64,000 nucleotides of DNA from Sphingomonadales bacterium (lineage in GTDB: Bacteria > Pseudomonadota > Alphaproteobacteria > Sphingomonadales > Kordiimonadaceae), in the NCBI GenBank assembly GCA_011088215.1, contig JAALKD010000013.1:1-64000 (forward strand), given 5' to 3'. Below are positions 38,551 through 49,167 of this stretch, in pieces. The notes beneath the pieces were generated by a model that worked only from the letters and a program-made list of their open reading frames with translations, did no database searches and was not told the DNA's origin. The position numbers and the translations under genes are program-made. Numbering within the stretch: the stretch's first letter is position 1; the number at the start of each line of letters is the position of its first letter.

Positions 38551-39900
38551 GTGACGGAAAAAAAACAAACATCTGGAAATCCTATCCCTATGTACGGTGG
38601 CAAAACCGCGGGAACTGACAGGCCTGCATCTGGTGCTGGTATGGACCGTATAGTTGAAAAGAAGAAAAACCACTGGAAATCAGCGGGTATAATCGTGGTG
38701 GTTCTTGCTGTTGCCGGTGTCGCCTGGATGCTGATTAATGACGCCGCTGGTGGACGTACTTTCAGGGTTAATGAAAGTCGAATTGTCATATCAACAGTGA
38801 GCGAAGGCACCTTCGAGGATTTTATACCCGTACGTGGCCGTGTCACGCCGCTGAAAACGCTTTTTCTTGATGCAATAGAAGGCGGTCGGGTGGAGCGTAT
38901 CCTCGTTGAGGACGGGACAATGCTCAAAAAGGGCGACCTGATCGTTGAGCTGTCCAATAGTAATCTGCAAGTTAGTTTCACCGCCAACGAAACCCGCGTA
39001 ACCGAACAGCTGAACAATATGAGATCGCAGGAATTGCAGCTTGAACAAAACCGCTTGGGTCACAAGCGCAATTTGGTGGACTTCAATTATCAGATCAAAA
39101 CCTTGACCCGTAAGGTGGAGCGCGAGCGGGAGTTGGTGAAAACCAACGCTATTCCGATGCGTCAGCTCGAAGATAGCGAAGATGATCTGGAATATAATAT
39201 TAACCGCCGGGAATTGACTCTCGAAAGTCAGGCGACGGATGCGCGCCTGCAGGAAAGCCAACTGGTTTTCCTGCGCGCTGCGGCAGTTCGGCTTGAAGAA
39301 AGCCTCGTTGTTGCCCGCAGAAATCTTGATAACCTGAATGTACGTGCGCCGGTGGACGGCAAATTGTCTGGTTTTAATGTTGAGATCGGCGAGAATATTC
39401 CGCGCGGTAATAGGCTTGGCCAAATAGATGATCCGGATAATTACAAGCTGACAGCCAATATCGACGAGTTTTATTTGGGCCGCGTAGATATTGGTCAGGA
39501 GGCAGTGTTTGAACGAGATGGCACAAGTTATCGTATGACCATTTCAAAAATTTACCCACAGGTGACCAACGGCCAGTTTGAAGTTGATTTTGTTTTCGCT
39601 GACACGCAGCCCGCTGATATACGCCGCGGCCAGACATTGCAAACCAAACTGACGCTGGGTGACGCGACAAAGGCGGCGCTTATCCCCAACGGCGCTTTTT
39701 ACCAGGATACCGGCGGCAATTGGGTGTTTGTTGTAACCGCAGACGGGTCGCAAGCAGTGAAACGAACCGTGCGATTGGGACGGCGGAATTCACGCTTTAT
39801 CGAGGTGCTGGAAGGGTTGGAAATTGATGAGCGTGTTGTCACGTCGCCCTACAGCAGCTTTCTGGAAATGGATAGGTTGCGTCTGTCCGGAGATGACTAA
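38551..39900 (+). CDS. Periplasmic adaptor / membrane fusion protein (HlyD/MacA-like)
   Basis: Single N-terminal TM, coiled coil, RAPVDGKLSGFNVEIGENIPRGNRLGQI. GTG 38551 (or 38530) preferred because the sigma54 promoter lies inside the longer ORF. Confidence 0.88.
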   Translation: MTEKKQTSGNPIPMYGGKTAGTDRPASGAGMDRIVEKKKNHWKSAGIIVVVLAVAGVAWMLINDAAGGRTFRVNESRIVISTVSEGTFEDFIPVRGRVTPLKTLFLDAIEGGRVERILVEDGTMLKKGDLIVELSNSNLQVSFTANETRVTEQLNNMRSQELQLEQNRLGHKRNLVDFNYQIKTLTRKVERERELVKTNAIPMRQLEDSEDDLEYNINRRELTLESQATDARLQESQLVFLRAAAVRLEESLVVARRNLDNLNVRAPVDGKLSGFNVEIGENIPRGNRLGQIDDPDNYKLTANIDEFYLGRVDIGQEAVFERDGTSYRMTISKIYPQVTNGQFEVDFVFADTQPADIRRGQTLQTKLTLGDATKAALIPNGAFYQDTGGNWVFVVTADGSQAVKRTVRLGRRNSRFIEVLEGLEIDERVVTSPYSSFLEMDRLRLSGDD

Positions 39901-39982
39901 ACAACAGGTTATAGAATTGGGCCGATTAAAACAGCCCGGGACACGACAAGAGGAAACGCTCTGCAGCTAGTAACAGGGCAAA

Positions 39983-40693
39983 ATGAAAAAAGAAAGAAAG
40001 GAACACGGCATGCTTAAATTGCACAATCTCTCCAAATATTATCGGACTGATGAGGTTGAAACCGTGGCGCTGGATAATGTGAATATCGAAATTGAAAGCG
40101 GTGAGTTTGTCGCGATCATGGGTCCTTCCGGTTGTGGGAAATCAACGTTGTTGAACATCGTTGGCATGCTCGATAGCCCCTCGGAAGGCGATTATATTTT
40201 CATGGGTGAAAATGTTGCGGGTTACCCGGAATCGAAACTGTCCAATATTCGCAAGCAAAATATTGGCTTCATTTTTCAGTCGTTCAATTTGATCGATGAA
40301 CTGACGGTTGAGGAAAATATCGAACTGGCCCTTCTCTATCACAATATTCCCGCGAGCGAACGGCGCGAACGGGTCGCCAAGGTAATGGACAAAGTCGGCA
40401 TTGCCCACCGTGCCAAACATATGCCCAGCCAGCTTTCAGGTGGCCAGCAGCAGCGTGTTGCTGTTGCGCGCGCGGTTGTCGGTGATCAGGCAATGATCCT
40501 GGCTGATGAGCCAACCGGTAATCTTGACAGTGCCCACGGTCAGGAAGTGATGGAAATGCTTCAGTCGTTGAATGCGGAAGGCACCACCATTGTGATGGTA
40601 ACTCACAGCCCGGCCCACGCTGATTATGCTCGCCGCACCATCAACCTGTTTGATGGTCATGTTGTAACAGAGGACCTGAGGGCTGCAGTTTAA
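39983..40693 (+). CDS. ABC transporter ATP-binding protein (MacB/LolD type)
   Basis: [45 protein letters not shown]. Confidence 0.97.
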   Translation: MKKERKEHGMLKLHNLSKYYRTDEVETVALDNVNIEIESGEFVAIMGPSGCGKSTLLNIVGMLDSPSEGDYIFMGENVAGYPESKLSNIRKQNIGFIFQSFNLIDELTVEENIELALLYHNIPASERRERVAKVMDKVGIAHRAKHMPSQLSGGQQQRVAVARAVVGDQAMILADEPTGNLDSAHGQEVMEMLQSLNAEGTTIVMVTHSPAHADYARRTINLFDGHVVTEDLRAAV

Positions 40694-40777
40694 AAAGAAC
40701 GACCAAAAAAGAACCCGGAAAACGGGCACGACGGCACTAACGCTCAATAAAAAAATAATAGAGCAGAGGATGCGAGG

Positions 40778-43210
40778 ATGCTGAAAAACTACATAACAAT
40801 TGCGCTTAGAAATATTCTGAAAAACCGCTTGTATGCCTTCATCAATATTATTGGTCTGGCCATCGGCCTGACCGTATATGTATTTGGGTCTGTGCTTGTT
40901 GATTACGAGAAAAACCATGACCAGTATTTTGCCAATACGGACCGTATTTATACGATAAATTCGATTTTTTCACCGGCGGCTAATATAGGCATAAAAAGAG
41001 CCGATACTACATACGCTGCTTTTGGGGAATTTTTGAAAACCGGTATGCCCCAGTTAGAGGCGACGGCGCGGATAAAGCGCCAGGAATTTCTGGTTACCAT
41101 TGGTGATGATGATTATTACCAGGAAATTCGTTTTACTGATCCTGATTTCACCAAGATATTTGATCTGGACTATATTGTCGGCGACGCGTCAGCCCTTGAT
41201 GATCCTTCCTCTGTTATTTTTACTCGGTCAGCTGCTGAAAAATTTTTCGGCGACGCCAATGCCGTCAACGACGCCATCGGGCGGACAATTTTATTGGACC
41301 ATCAGAACAGCTTAACGGTTGCCGCGGTGGTGGAAGACTTGCCAGCGAACACTCATTTCAATTCTTCCGTTTTGGGTGAGGATGATATGACGGTTTTGGC
41401 GCCTATGTCTGCCTTGAAACAACTTATCGATTATGACCCGGCCTTAGACTGGGGAAATATCTCTCTCGGTAATCGTATGTATCTGCTGGCGCCAGCCAAT
41501 CATGTTGTTGCCGAGTTGGAGACAAGCCTAGCAGTCACCTATGAACAACATTTTCCTGAAGACCAAAAAGAATTTATAATTGAGGTCAAACTTGAACCAC
41601 TTACTCAAGCGAATACAGCTTTTTGGGATGGTATAGGTTTACCCGTAATCGATAGTATCTCGATCCTGGCAGTGCTCGTGCTAGTAGTAGCGTGTGTGAA
41701 CTATACAAATCTTGCGACGGCTCAAAACATGGGCCGCGCGCGCGAAGTAGGGCTTCGGCGCACCTTGGGTGCCGGCCGCAGGCAGCTTTTGATCCAGTTT
41801 TTGACTGAAAGTTTGATCGTTGCGCTGATTGCTTTGCTGATCGCCCTTGTTCTTCTTGAATGGATTATTCCCTTTTTCAATCAAAGCCTAGGTAAAGTGG
41901 TGGCACTTGATCATTTGGCCATACTTCCTTGGCTCGCCCTCACCACAGTTGCTGTTGGACTGATTTCAGGTGGTTACCCGGCCTATCTGATAACCAGAAC
42001 CACACCGATTGATAGCCTGAAGGACGGCAACAGTGGCGGCGCGCGTAAGTCACTTGTGCGGGCAATAATGATAGGGCTTCAATTTGTCATCGCTATCTTC
42101 ATGCTGGCAATGGTGATGGTGATGTATTTTCAGAACCAAAAAGTGAAGCAGACAATTGATTTGTTTCCGACGGACCAGATTTTGGTGCTGGAACGCTTGG
42201 ACGTAGACGAAATTGCCCAGCAAACAGAAACGCTGCGCAACGAGTTAATACGCCTGCCGAACGTTGAGAATGTTTCCTTTATGTCTCAAGTGCCTTTTGA
42301 GCAAAACAACAGCTCATTTGAAGCAAATATTAATCCAGGTGATGAGGCTGCAGGTTTTTCCATGAATAGGCTTGCTATTGACTATGAATTTTTGTCGACC
42401 CTGGATGTGGCCTTGATCGCGGGGCGTAATGTGTCGCGAGAAATCGCCTTGGATGGCCCTGTCGAGGGAGCGGAGCAAACCAATGTTCTGGTCAATGAAT
42501 TGGCAGCGGAAAAACTGGGGTTTGCATCGCCCGAAACGGCTATTGGCCAGTCATTCTACCAAATAGGTGATGACAGCTCTCGTCAACTCACCATTGTTGG
42601 TGTGGTTGAAAATCAGAACATTCTTGGGTTTCATAATAATGTGAAACCTTTCACTTTTAATGTTCAAAGCGGCCAGCGTGTCGGCACGGTTCGTTTTACA
42701 CCGATAGGTGTACAGCAAACGCTGCAAGACATAGAAGCGGTTTGGGACCGGGTAATCCCCAATTACCCCATGCAGAGTAAGTTTCTCGACGAAACTTTTG
42801 AAGATGTCTACACCATATACCGGTCCATTAATATCGCTTTAGCCGCGTTTGCCGTGCTTGCTTTGTCGCTTGCGTTGATTGGGCTTTTTGGGCTTGCAGC
42901 CTTCATGGCCGAGCAGCGCACAAAAGAGATTGGTATTCGTAAAATAATGGGTGCCAGTGTGCCGCAGGTGGTGCGTCTGCTGATATGGCAATTTTCCAAA
43001 CCGGTATTATGGGCGCTTTTGGTTGCCCTGCCGTTGGCCTATTTCAGTATGAATTTATACCTGAATTTCTTCTCAGACAGAATTGGTTTGCCAGCAGGCA
43101 TTATCATGATTGCCGGCATGATCGGCGTGATCGCCGCATGGGGCATTGTTGCCATGCATGCCGCTGCTGTCGCACGTGCCAATCCCATTAATGCACTTCG
43201 ATATGAATGA
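40778..43210 (+). CDS. FtsX/MacB-like ABC permease, paralog 1
   Basis: MLKNYITIALRNILKNRLYAFINIIGLAIGL...RTKEIGIRKIMGAS...NPINALRYE. Confidence 0.95.
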   Translation: MLKNYITIALRNILKNRLYAFINIIGLAIGLTVYVFGSVLVDYEKNHDQYFANTDRIYTINSIFSPAANIGIKRADTTYAAFGEFLKTGMPQLEATARIKRQEFLVTIGDDDYYQEIRFTDPDFTKIFDLDYIVGDASALDDPSSVIFTRSAAEKFFGDANAVNDAIGRTILLDHQNSLTVAAVVEDLPANTHFNSSVLGEDDMTVLAPMSALKQLIDYDPALDWGNISLGNRMYLLAPANHVVAELETSLAVTYEQHFPEDQKEFIIEVKLEPLTQANTAFWDGIGLPVIDSISILAVLVLVVACVNYTNLATAQNMGRAREVGLRRTLGAGRRQLLIQFLTESLIVALIALLIALVLLEWIIPFFNQSLGKVVALDHLAILPWLALTTVAVGLISGGYPAYLITRTTPIDSLKDGNSGGARKSLVRAIMIGLQFVIAIFMLAMVMVMYFQNQKVKQTIDLFPTDQILVLERLDVDEIAQQTETLRNELIRLPNVENVSFMSQVPFEQNNSSFEANINPGDEAAGFSMNRLAIDYEFLSTLDVALIAGRNVSREIALDGPVEGAEQTNVLVNELAAEKLGFASPETAIGQSFYQIGDDSSRQLTIVGVVENQNILGFHNNVKPFTFNVQSGQRVGTVRFTPIGVQQTLQDIEAVWDRVIPNYPMQSKFLDETFEDVYTIYRSINIALAAFAVLALSLALIGLFGLAAFMAEQRTKEIGIRKIMGASVPQVVRLLIWQFSKPVLWALLVALPLAYFSMNLYLNFFSDRIGLPAGIIMIAGMIGVIAAWGIVAMHAAAVARANPINALRYE

Positions 43211-43242
43211 TTTTTTAATCAACATGAAAAGAGTTATTGCCG

Positions 43243-45723
43243 ATGTTTGAAAATTACGTGAAGACAGCCTTCCGCAATTTGATGCGGCAAAAACTTTTTT
43301 CGACCATCAACATAGTTGGCTTGGCGATTGGTTTGGCCGCTTCAATATTGATCCTGCTCTTTGTTCGTGACGAGCTGAGTTACGATAATTTCTGGGCAAA
43401 AAAAGACCAAGTATACCGCATGCAAGGCACGATTCACCTCCCGGGGCGTGCGCCGGGCGCTGGCTCGCCCAGCGCTATGGCACCTGCGGCACCAGCGCTG
43501 CTAGCCGATTTCGATGACGTGGCCAGTATCACGCGCATTACCTATGTGAACGGAGCAGGCGTATAGGTAGGGAATAATCAGTTTCTCGAAAACCTGATGA
43601 TCGCAGACCCGGCATTGTTGACCATGTTTGATTTTCAGGTGCTTGAGGGAAGTCTGGATAACGCTTTAAGTCGCCCGACAAACGTCATTCTGTCCCGCTC
43701 TTTGGCGCAGAAATATTTTGGAAACACACCCGCTGTTGGGCAAACGGTTTTCTTAACGCAAGGCGGTGATGAAACATTTAATGTGGTTGCGGTTGTAGAA
43801 GATATTCCGGCAACCAGTCATTTGGATTTTGATCTGGCTGTCCCCATGGCGCCACGGTATTTCGTGCCAACAGCACCGGGCCGGGCAAATGGCCTTGAAA
43901 ATTGGGGATCACTCAGCTTTCTGACATATATTGAGTTTAAGCAAGGCGTAAACGTTGCTGCTTTTGCGCAACAAATGCCGGCATTTCTAGACCGACATGT
44001 ACCGGACACTATTCGGGAAATTGTCAAGATTGCGCCAAGCGAACTTTTTCGTATGCAATTCATTCCCTTGCCCGACATTCATCTGGAGAGCCCAGCAAGC
44101 GGAACCACGCGCCCCAGCGGTGACATTGAATCTATCTATGCTTTTTTGGGAATCGCCATTTTGATTATGGCAATTGCAATTATCAATTTTATCAACCTTT
44201 CAACGGCATACGCTTCCAGACGCGGCAAGGAAGTTGCCGTGCGTAAAGTTGTAGGCGCAAAGAAAAGCGATCTTATGGTGCAATTTCTCGGCGAAGCCGG
44301 GTTGATGGTGGTTCTGGCTTTGCTGCTTGGGCTTGTGCTCGTTGAAGTAACTCTACCATGGTATGGCACTTTAACTGCTAAGATACTGCAAATTGATTTT
44401 GCAAATGATCCATTGTTGTTGATGGGTCTAGCGGGCCTTGCTGTAGTCGTGGGACTTGGTGCAGGCTTGTACCCTGCGTTTGTATTGTCGCATTTCAAAC
44501 CCGTTGTCATGTTGAAATCCAGCAGTGGGTCTGTGGAGGGCAACAAAGGGGGTCTTCGCTGGTTTTTGGTTGTTGTGCAATTCGCTATTTCCATTGGTCT
44601 GATTGCAGCGACCGCCATTCTTTATGCGCAAACACGCTATGCGCAAACTAAAGAATTAGGGTTTGACAAAGAGAATGTTCTTGTCGTTATGCCTAACGGC
44701 GACGCTCGCTTTTCGCAGACATCAGAACAGTTGATGGAACGATTAAAGCGATACCCAGATGTTATTGATGTAACAAAATCATCCGCTGTGCCCGGCGGCG
44801 GCGGTCAGGCAAACACAACGGTCAGGCTTTCTGACGCTGAAACTTCGGAACCGATCCCGCTCAGAACAGTGAATGTAGATTTCAATTTCTTTGAAACACT
44901 AAAGATGCCTATTGTCGCCGGTCGATCTTTCTCGGAAGAATATAGCGGCGACATCACCGTTGATTTTGGTGAAAATGACAGGCGCGAGCAATCCAATGCC
45001 ATTATCAATGTGCGGGCGGTTCGTATGCTTGGTTTTGCATCTGCGGAAGATGCTATCGGCAAGACAATTCTTCACAGCCGAAACCCTGTCTCAGCCCTAA
45101 CAATTGTTGGTGTTGTTGCCGACGCTCATTTCCAGTCACTGCGAACCGAGATAGACCCGGACCTATACCGAATAGACCGGCGCAACCTGATATTTCCTTC
45201 ACTGCGTGTGAAAGCAGGAAGAGATACGCAAGTATTGGCCGCGATTAAGAATGACTGGAAAGAGTTGTTTCCAAACGCCCCGCTGCAAACCCTTTACATG
45301 GATGAAGGACTGGACCAGCTTTATGCGCAGGATAAACTACGCGGCATGATGCTCGGTACATTTGCTTCGCTTGCCGTGCTTGTATCGTGCCTTGGACTTT
45401 TGGGACTGTCTTCCTTCACAATTGAGCAACGCACCAAAGAAATTGGTTTGCGTAAAGTCATGGGCGCAAGCATGCCCAATATTATGCGCCTTTTGCTGTG
45501 GCAGTTCACCAAACCAGTGTTGATTGCCAATGTAATCGCATGGCCGATTGTTTGGTATTTCATGGGCGAATGGTTGTCAGGCTTCGCTTACCGCATAGAC
45601 ATGGATCTATTGCCTTTTGCTTTGGCAGGGGTGTTTGCGCTTGTAATCGCGTGGTTCACGGTTGGCCTTCATGTTCTGAAAACAGCGAAATCCAGTCCGA
45701 TTAATGCACTTCGATATGAATAA
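43243..45723 (+). pseudogene. FtsX/MacB-like ABC permease, paralog 2, interrupted by TAG
   Basis: ...YVNGAGV*VGNNQFLENLMIADP... continuous frame; TAG at 43564-43566. Confidence 0.87.
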
Positions 45724-45751
45724 AAGTAACCGATAGGAACAGGAGTAAACA

Positions 45752-46620
45752 ATGTCGCAGCTGATGATCGGATTAAGGGTGCTGAAGCGCCAGGGCCTAT
45801 ACGGCCTGATGGCCGTGTTTTTGACGAAGATTTTGGCGTGGATCGAGGCCAGTGGGACCTGGAAACTCGCGGATCGTTGGTGATGCCCCTGGTGATCAAC
45901 GAGCGCGCAGCCGCGTCGCTCGGATTTGTGTCCGCCGGTGATGCCGTTGGCGAGCAGATACAGTTCACAGTGTCATCAGAAGACGACCGAGTGGCCCAAA
46001 TTGTTGGAGTGGTGGAAAACATCCACTTTAAGTCGCTGAAAAATGCCATTCAGCCGATGATCTATTACCCTGACCCTGCAGTGTTTAACGTGGTGATGGT
46101 GCGAATAGACCCCAATCAGCGGGAAACCGCTTTGCAGTCGATCGAGCAAGGTTGGAACAAAATTATGCCGAACCAGCCCATAAGCAGCGATTTTCTCGCT
46201 GCGGCGCTTGCCGAGCAATATGACCGTGAAGCGCAGGAGTTGAAAACAGTTAGTGTTTTGGCGGGCCTGGGCATTCTTATTGCCATATTTGGTCAATACG
46301 GCCTAGCGGCATATAGCGCGCAGTCGCGTCGCCGCGAAATTAGCATCCGAAAGGTACTGGGTGCACGGGTACGCGATATCCTGCAGCTGTTCATGTGGCA
46401 ATTCTCCAAACCGGTTTTTCTGGCGATGATTGTGGCTTGGCCCGTTGCGTTTTTGGCCATGACGATGTGGCTGGAAAACTTTGTATACCGGGTGACACCA
46501 AATCCGCTTTGGTTTGTTCTTGCGGGTGTTTTTGCCCTGACGGTTGCCTTGCTAACTGTGGCCGGTCACGCGCTTAGAGCGGCGCGTACAGCACCAGTTG
46601 AGGCGCTTAGGTATGAATAA
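45752..46620 (+). pseudogene. FtsX/MacB-like ABC permease, paralog 3, 5'-truncated remnant
   Basis: Only the C-terminal third remains: ...VFDEDFGVDRGQWDLETRGSLVMPLVINERAAASLGF...RREISIRKVLGAR...APVEALRYE. Confidence 0.82.
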
Positions 46621-46653
46621 AAACAATAAAAAAACCGACACCGGGAGTAGTTG

Positions 46654-49140
46654 ATGTTTCAGAATTATGTCCAGGTAGCGATCAGAAACCTGATCAATAA
46701 TAAACTATACGGCGCCATCAATATTATTGGACTGGCGGTTGGGCTTGCCGCTTGCATTATGATTGCTCTCTTTGTCCAGTATGAGTTTTCATACGATAAA
46801 CAATGGGCCAAATCGGACAGCCTTTACCGTTTGCACACAACTTTCAACCTGCCTGGTCGCGAACCAATGAAGACAACACGCTCACCTGGTCCCGCTAAAG
46901 CCGCGTTTGACAGGTATTTCGTCAACGAAGTAGTGGCGTCTGCGCGTATTCGCAGCCTTAATCCGGTCATTCGGTACAAGGGCCAGGTTGCCAGTGAGCA
47001 GATTCACTGGACGGACCCCGAAACGGCTGAATTGTTCGATCTTAAAATTGTAGCAGGTAATTTTGCTGAGGCGCTCGGCGACAACGCAAGTCTTGCGGTC
47101 GACCAGTCTTTTGCTACCCGGTATTTCGGCGCGGAAAACCCAATTGGCAAGGTTGTAACGCTTAATCAGTATGAGATTGAACGTGATTATAAAATCACAG
47201 CTGTTTTTGAAGACCTCCCGGACAATACCATTCTGGATATTCAGGCGTTTGTGCGGATCGATGAAGCTGATTTCGAAAACCAGAGCTGGGAGTTTGCCCA
47301 GTGGTATAGCACCAATGCCTATTTGTTCTATGAGCTGAAAGAGGGCGTAAATGTTGCGGATATTGATGCCCGCATGCCCAATTTTCTAGATAATTCGCTT
47401 GAGATTGATCCAGACGCTGGCGCTTTTTCCAAAGCGTCTGATTTCATGGAATTATACTCTCAGGCTCTCACCGACATCCAGTTGAACCCGCAGGGCCGCA
47501 ATGGGTCTGAGATGAAGCCAACCGGCAGCATGACCAATGTGATCATCTTTGTCGCGATTGCAGGGCTTATCCTGATGATTGCCTGTATCAATTTCATGAA
47601 TTTGGCGACAGCGAAATCAACCCAGCGCGCCCGCGAAGTGGCACTCAGGAAAGTGCTTGGTGCGCACCGCGGCCAATTGATTGCTCAGTTTATGGGCGAA
47701 TCTATCCTGTTGGCACTGATTGGCCTGTGCCTAGGCATCGTTCTTGTGGAATTGATGATCACCCCGTTTGGTGATTTTATCGGCAAAGCGCTGACGATTG
47801 ATTATACCGATGGTCTGACCATGGGTATTTTGGTGGGACTGGTCGCTTTTGTGGGCATGATCGGCGGTGTATATCCAGCGCTTGTACTTTCAGGTTTTTT
47901 ACCAGCGCATGTCTTGAAGGCGAACAAGTCAGCCGAAACGAGCGGTTCTGCGGCACTTCGTAATATTTTGGTGATTGCCCAATTCTCAATTTCGATTGGC
48001 TTGATTATCGCTACAAGTGCCGTATACGGTCAGCGGCTTTATGCAACATCTAAGGACCCTGGTTTTGAAAAAGAAAATATTCTCGTCGTGCATAATCTGG
48101 GTCGCACCGACATGCAGGGCAAAGGTGAAATTCTCCGTCAACGCTTGGCGCAAATCCCGGGTGTTACAAAAACAAGCCTGGCGGCTGATACACCCGCAAA
48201 TGGCAATGAAAGCAATAGCAATGTTACCAAAGAAGGCGATGACCCAAGCCTGACCATGCTCATTGGCCGGCAGTCAATCGATTACGACTTCTTTGACCTT
48301 TACGATGTTGATGTCATTGCTGGCCGTGTCTACAGCCGCGACCGTGAAACAGACGGCATACCATCAGCTGAGGGCGTGCCAGAGGAGCAACTGTTAAGCG
48401 GTACACTCGTGATCAACGAAGCTGCCGTACGCCGCCTTGGTTACGCGTCTGCTGCTGAAGCTGTCGGCCAGCGCTTGATGATGGGAGTGTCGCAAGGCAG
48501 AGAAGCAGCGATGGAAATCATCGGTGTGATTCGCGATATGCAGTTCCAGTCTTTGCGCCGGCCTATGCGCGCTGAAATGTACCAGCTACGGCCTGCCGAT
48601 GTGCGTAACTTGTCGGTAAAATTTGAGGGGGATGCGGCACCAATACTGGCACAGATTGAAGCGATCTGGTCTGAAATGGCACCGACGGTGCCATATCGTC
48701 ATACCTTTATTGATGACCGTTTGAAGGAAGAATTCGCGCAGGAAGAGCAGCAGTCTGTATTGCTGGCTGTGTTCGCAAGCCTTGCAATATTGATTGCCTG
48801 TCTTGGCCTGTACGGTCTGGCCTCTTTCACAGCGGAGCGCCGCACCAAAGAAATTGGCATTCGAAAAGTGATGGGCGCGTCCGTGATTGATATCGTGCGC
48901 CTGTTGATCTGGCAATTCTCCAAACCTGTTTTGATAGCAAATATAATTGCTTGGCCGGTCGTGGTTTACGGCCTGATGACTTGGCTGGAGACATTTCCTT
49001 ACCGGATAGAAATATGGTGGCTGGGTATATTCTGTGTGGCTTCGGGCATCATTGCCTTGTCGATTGCCTGGGCCACCGTCGGCGGCAACGCCGCCAAAGT
49101 TGCACGAACAAACCCGATAAAAGCACTCAGGTATGAATAA
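46654..49140 (+). CDS. FtsX/MacB-like ABC permease, paralog 4
   Basis: MFQNYVQVAIRNLINNKLYGAINIIGLAVGL...TNPIKALRYE. Confidence 0.95.
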   Translation: MFQNYVQVAIRNLINNKLYGAINIIGLAVGLAACIMIALFVQYEFSYDKQWAKSDSLYRLHTTFNLPGREPMKTTRSPGPAKAAFDRYFVNEVVASARIRSLNPVIRYKGQVASEQIHWTDPETAELFDLKIVAGNFAEALGDNASLAVDQSFATRYFGAENPIGKVVTLNQYEIERDYKITAVFEDLPDNTILDIQAFVRIDEADFENQSWEFAQWYSTNAYLFYELKEGVNVADIDARMPNFLDNSLEIDPDAGAFSKASDFMELYSQALTDIQLNPQGRNGSEMKPTGSMTNVIIFVAIAGLILMIACINFMNLATAKSTQRAREVALRKVLGAHRGQLIAQFMGESILLALIGLCLGIVLVELMITPFGDFIGKALTIDYTDGLTMGILVGLVAFVGMIGGVYPALVLSGFLPAHVLKANKSAETSGSAALRNILVIAQFSISIGLIIATSAVYGQRLYATSKDPGFEKENILVVHNLGRTDMQGKGEILRQRLAQIPGVTKTSLAADTPANGNESNSNVTKEGDDPSLTMLIGRQSIDYDFFDLYDVDVIAGRVYSRDRETDGIPSAEGVPEEQLLSGTLVINEAAVRRLGYASAAEAVGQRLMMGVSQGREAAMEIIGVIRDMQFQSLRRPMRAEMYQLRPADVRNLSVKFEGDAAPILAQIEAIWSEMAPTVPYRHTFIDDRLKEEFAQEEQQSVLLAVFASLAILIACLGLYGLASFTAERRTKEIGIRKVMGASVIDIVRLLIWQFSKPVLIANIIAWPVVVYGLMTWLETFPYRIEIWWLGIFCVASGIIALSIAWATVGGNAAKVARTNPIKALRYE

Positions 49141-49167
49141 GAAAAATTGTGACCGCAGGAGCTCGTG

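Noticed and set aside
40715-40727. Small hairpin CCCG-GAAAA-CGGG between the ATPase and permease 1
   Set aside because: Only a 4-bp stem with no T run; too weak to call a terminator or attenuator.
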